Source: an uncultured Candidatus Melainabacteria bacterium
GTDB lineage: Bacteria; Cyanobacteriota; Vampirovibrionia; Gastranaerophilales; Gastranaerophilaceae
Direction: 5' to 3'
DNA length: 8,166 nt
Assembly: GCA_934754735.1 (NCBI GenBank)
Contig: CAKVJE010000081.1
Location: forward strand, 1-8,166
Shown: positions 6,302-8,166 of the stretch, piece after piece
How positions within the stretch are numbered: position 1 is the stretch's first letter
Layout: each line of letters opens with the position of its first letter
Program-made: the position numbers and the translations under genes
Notes under the pieces: generated by a model
Seen by the model: only the letters and a program-made list of their open reading frames with translations
Databases searched by the model: none
What the model was told of the DNA's origin: nothing

Positions 6302-6423
6302 GTGAATAGGTCAATAAGTAAATGAGTGAATAAGTTCGTTATAAAATTTCTAATGTTGAACATATTTGAATAAAGAATATTTAAAATGAACTTATTCACT
6401 TATTGCCTTATTCACTCATTCAC
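6302..6423. repeat. Palindromic intergenic repeat, copy B
   Basis: This has the same plan as the element at 121-245. Four octamers near GTGAATAA plus GTTC (6302-6337) face GAAC plus four octamers near TTATTCAC (6388-6423), pairing at 30 of 36 positions by my count. The 50-bp centre contains AATGTT-G-AACAT (6352-6363) followed by ATTTGA; copy A has AATGTT-T-AACAT followed by TGTTTGA. Core offsets (14 and 24 bp here, 15 and 26 bp in A) show both copies lie in the same orientation on the plus strand, although their downstream genes are on opposite strands. It fills the 141-bp gap between the dehydrogenase stop and the phosphatidyltransferase start. Confidence 0.85.
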
Positions 6424-6427
6424 TTTT

Positions 6428-7426
6428 TTAAACTTTCATCCTAGAAAGCGCGAAATCTTTCTTATTCAAATCTTCAACTTTCGAACCAAGCATTATTTTT
6501 TCTGCTTCCTCTAAAACGCTTACAACAGCATAACCGTTAGCACCGTCAGAACGAGCTTTTTGGTGCGAAGCACAACAATTTACGAAGTGCTGGCATGCAA
6601 GTTTTAGTGGTTCGATTTCTAAATAATCCAATGCGAAGTTTTGAGTATTTGCAGGAACAAAGTTGTCATAAACCTTTAATTTATCAGTTGGAGCTGTATC
6701 ATCAAAAATAGCAGTCGCTTTTGTACCTCTAACAAGTAGAGTTACGTGTTTTTGAGGTGTAATCCAACTATCAGAAATATGAGCAATCATTCCGCCTTCA
6801 AATTCAACACCAATATGAGTGATATCCATAATATCATTTCTATCAGATGAACATCCGATTGCAGAAATAACTTTCACAGGATTTTTGCCTGTAACATAAG
6901 CAATCATTGAAACATCGTGCGGTGCTAAATCCCACATAACGCTTCTGTCGTTCTTGTGATAATTAACATTTAATCTATCGCTTTGAGCATAAACCAATTC
7001 ACCCAATACACCTTCTTCAATAAGCATTTTCAAACGGTTAACAGCAGGATGATAAAGCAATAAGTGGTCAACCATAAGAACTAAGCCTTTTTCTTCAGCT
7101 AATTCTGTCAAAACCTTAGCTTCTTCTGCGACTGTAGAAATTGGTTTTTCTACGTAAACATTTTTACCTGCTTCAAGCATAGCTTTAACTATTTTGAAGT
7201 GAGTGTGGCTTGGTGTTACAACCGCAACGCCTGTAATATTAGGATTATTAATAATATCATAAAAATCCTTTGTAACTTTCACACCTGGAAACTGTTCTTG
7301 AACTGATTTTAGCGATTCATCATCTAAATCACAAACCATTTCCAGAACATTTAGATTATAAAAATTGCGGACAATATTCTTGCCCCACATTCCCATACCT
7401 ATAACTGCAATTTTTTGTTCTTTCAT
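6428..7426 (-). CDS. Gfo/Idh/MocA family NAD(P)-dependent oxidoreductase, sugar-nucleotide 3-dehydrogenase-like
   Basis: The 332 residues match the normal length of the family. The N-terminal Rossmann fold shows IAVIGMGMWGKN (6-17), with G-x-G-x2-G at 10-15. D33 (VCDLD) is the likely ribose-binding acid, favouring NAD. TPSHTHF (71-77) and the hallmark EKP (93-95) follow. The substrate domain holds DLAPHD (166-171), with H170 as probable catalytic histidine. The WGKN-VRNF opening and the RLN...WDLAPHD pattern recall enzymes oxidising C3 of UDP-linked sugars (WlbA/WbpB group), so a role in surface-polysaccharide sugar synthesis is plausible but unproven. GGGGAG lies six bases before the ATG, and a strong promoter lies upstream. 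It probably heads a unit with the phosphatidyltransferase and trmL, interrupted by repeat copy B. Its stop lies four bases from the repeat. Confidence 0.9.
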   Translation of the reverse strand: MKEQKIAVIGMGMWGKNIVRNFYNLNVLEMVCDLDDESLKSVQEQFPGVKVTKDFYDIINNPNITGVAVVTPSHTHFKIVKAMLEAGKNVYVEKPISTVAEEAKVLTELAEEKGLVLMVDHLLLYHPAVNRLKMLIEEGVLGELVYAQSDRLNVNYHKNDRSVMWDLAPHDVSMIAYVTGKNPVKVISAIGCSSDRNDIMDITHIGVEFEGGMIAHISDSWITPQKHVTLLVRGTKATAIFDDTAPTDKLKVYDNFVPANTQNFALDYLEIEPLKLACQHFVNCCASHQKARSDGANGYAVVSVLEEAEKIMLGSKVEDLNKKDFALSRMKV

Positions 7427-7447
7427 ACTATTCTCCCCTATAAGAAG

Positions 7448-7476
7448 ATTATATTACAATCTAAACTATCAGTAAA
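7448..7476 (-). promoter_or_regulatory. Predicted promoter for the dehydrogenase-led reverse unit
   Basis: On the reverse strand, TTTACT (7476-7471) is followed by a 17-bp spacer and a perfect TATAAT (7453-7448). The expected start near 7441 gives a leader of about 15 bases that contains the GGGGAG ribosome-binding site. This is the best-looking sigma-70-type promoter in the window. Confidence 0.65.
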
Positions 7477-7520
7477 GGGCAAACTTAACATGTTTTTTGA
7501 TTTTAATATCCTCTATTTAT

Positions 7521-7550
7521 TTGATTACAAATTTTAATTAATCCTATAAA
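7521..7550 (+). promoter_or_regulatory. Predicted promoter for the DNA methyltransferase gene
   Basis: TTGATT (7521-7526), an 18-bp spacer and TATAAA (7545-7550) precede the methyltransferase start, giving a short leader of about 20 bases. The strand context fits, as the gene diverges from the dehydrogenase. The AT-rich background makes the exact boxes uncertain. Confidence 0.4.
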
Positions 7551-7575
7551 CTATATGTATTGAATGGGGAGAGAT

Positions 7576-8166
7576 ATGGCTAAATCGAATTTAAAAGAGA
7601 AAAAGGCTGCGAAGAGTACAGCGGCGTTAAAGGTAGTTGATGATAGTGCTGTAAAAACTACTGCTTATAGTGATATAAATTTAAAAAAATGGCGTGATTA
7701 TGAGCATGTTAAAACAGATACACTATGGGAATTTCCAAACCGTTTAAAAGAAGGTGGACATTCTAACGAATACCATGGCAATTATATTCCGCAAATTGCT
7801 CAACAAATTTATGAACGCTATACAAAGAAAAATGATATCGTTCTTGATTTATTTTTTGGTTCAGGCACTTCCGGTATCGAAGCTATAAACATGAACAGAC
7901 GTTGTATTGGTGTTGAGCTTAAAGACGAATTAGCAGAATCTGTTTCAGAAAAATTCACTCCAAAGCAATTAGTAACAGATGTAAATATTATTTGTGCAGA
8001 TTCAACAAGTGAATTAGCAAAAGAAAAAGTTCAAGCCAGACTTGATATTATGGGTAGAAAACAAGCTCAATTATTGATGCTTCATCCGCCTTATGATGAT
8101 ATTATTAAATTTTCTGATAAAAAAGAAGACTTATCTAATTGCGCAACAACAGAAGAATTTTATGAT
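7576..8166 (+). CDS. DNA methyltransferase (amino-methylating, HPPY motif), N-terminal part
   Basis: An open frame of 197 codons runs from ATG, preceded by GGGGAG four bases upstream, off the right edge without a stop. The first 30 or so residues are a lysine/alanine-rich tail. Then GGHSNEYHGNYIPQIAQQI (60-78) leads into the S-adenosylmethionine motif I, VLDLFFGSGTSGIEA (89-103), and the acidic GVEL (112-115). The catalytic motif IV reads LMLHPPYDDIIKFS (167-180), with histidine where D, S or N is usual in [DSN]-PP-[YFW]. Motif I before motif IV is the alpha/gamma-type order of amino-methyltransferases (adenine-N6 or cytosine-N4). No target-recognition part is visible yet, and no restriction endonuclease is seen in the window. 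It may be an orphan or the start of a modification system; the base modified is unknown. Confidence 0.82.
   Translation, partial: MAKSNLKEKKAAKSTAALKVVDDSAVKTTAYSDINLKKWRDYEHVKTDTLWEFPNRLKEGGHSNEYHGNYIPQIAQQIYERYTKKNDIVLDLFFGSGTSGIEAINMNRRCIGVELKDELAESVSEKFTPKQLVTDVNIICADSTSELAKEKVQARLDIMGRKQAQLLMLHPPYDDIIKFSDKKEDLSNCATTEEFYD

Noticed and set aside
6295..6438. CTTTCA direct repeats flanking copy B as a target-site duplication
   Set aside because: They are only 6 bp, at unequal distances, and the right copy is the last coding bases of the dehydrogenase. The sequence differs from the flanks of copy A.
1..7426. Absence of TGA among the nine visible stop codons as a sign of recoding
   Set aside because: An AT-rich genome favours TAA, nine stops are too few, and no in-frame TGA is needed to read any gene.

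Overview
The window is AT-rich bacterial chromosome carrying housekeeping genes. The organism is probably a non-photosynthetic relative of the cyanobacteria (Vampirovibrionia / Gastranaerophilales type). This rests on the low GC content and on the L15 segment RLPKLKGF followed by an INQRNY...INVGRL stretch, which resembles cyanobacterial L15. It is inference from remembered protein flavour, not from a search, and other AT-rich bacteria are possible. No phage, transposase, CRISPR, tRNA or rRNA was seen.

Layout: (1) 1-2135, forward: the tail of the spc ribosomal operon, with the 3' end of rpmD (L30), then rplO (L15) and secY overlapping by one base, closed by an intrinsic terminator. A 125-bp palindromic repeat sits between rpmD and rplO. 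(2) 2141-3102, forward: a polyprenyl-phosphate-type family 2 glycosyltransferase whose predicted promoter places the transcript start on the ATG, so the mRNA may be leaderless. (3) 3141-3853: an unrecognised 184-residue gene on the reverse strand, divergent from the trigger factor gene across a repeat-rich 158-bp control region. (4) 3854-5220: tig (trigger factor) and a near-symmetrical terminator shared with the convergent trmL. (5) 7426 down to 5231, reverse: a probable three-gene unit of a Gfo/Idh/MocA sugar-nucleotide-type dehydrogenase, a CDP-alcohol phosphatidyltransferase (PgsA-like) and trmL. A second copy of the palindromic repeat lies between the first two. (6) 7521-8166, forward: the start of a DNA methyltransferase cut by the window edge.

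Functionally, L30/L15, SecY, trigger factor and TrmL belong to protein synthesis, folding at the ribosome exit and export. The glycosyltransferase, dehydrogenase and phosphatidyltransferase belong to envelope glycan and lipid synthesis.

The most interesting signal is the pair of related intergenic elements (121-245 and 6302-6423). Each is an inverted repeat whose 36-nt arms are four tandem octamers close to GTGAATAA plus GTTC, pointing at a conserved palindromic core AATGTT-N-AACAT. They look like two members of a dispersed small-repeat or MITE-like family that I cannot match to any named family.
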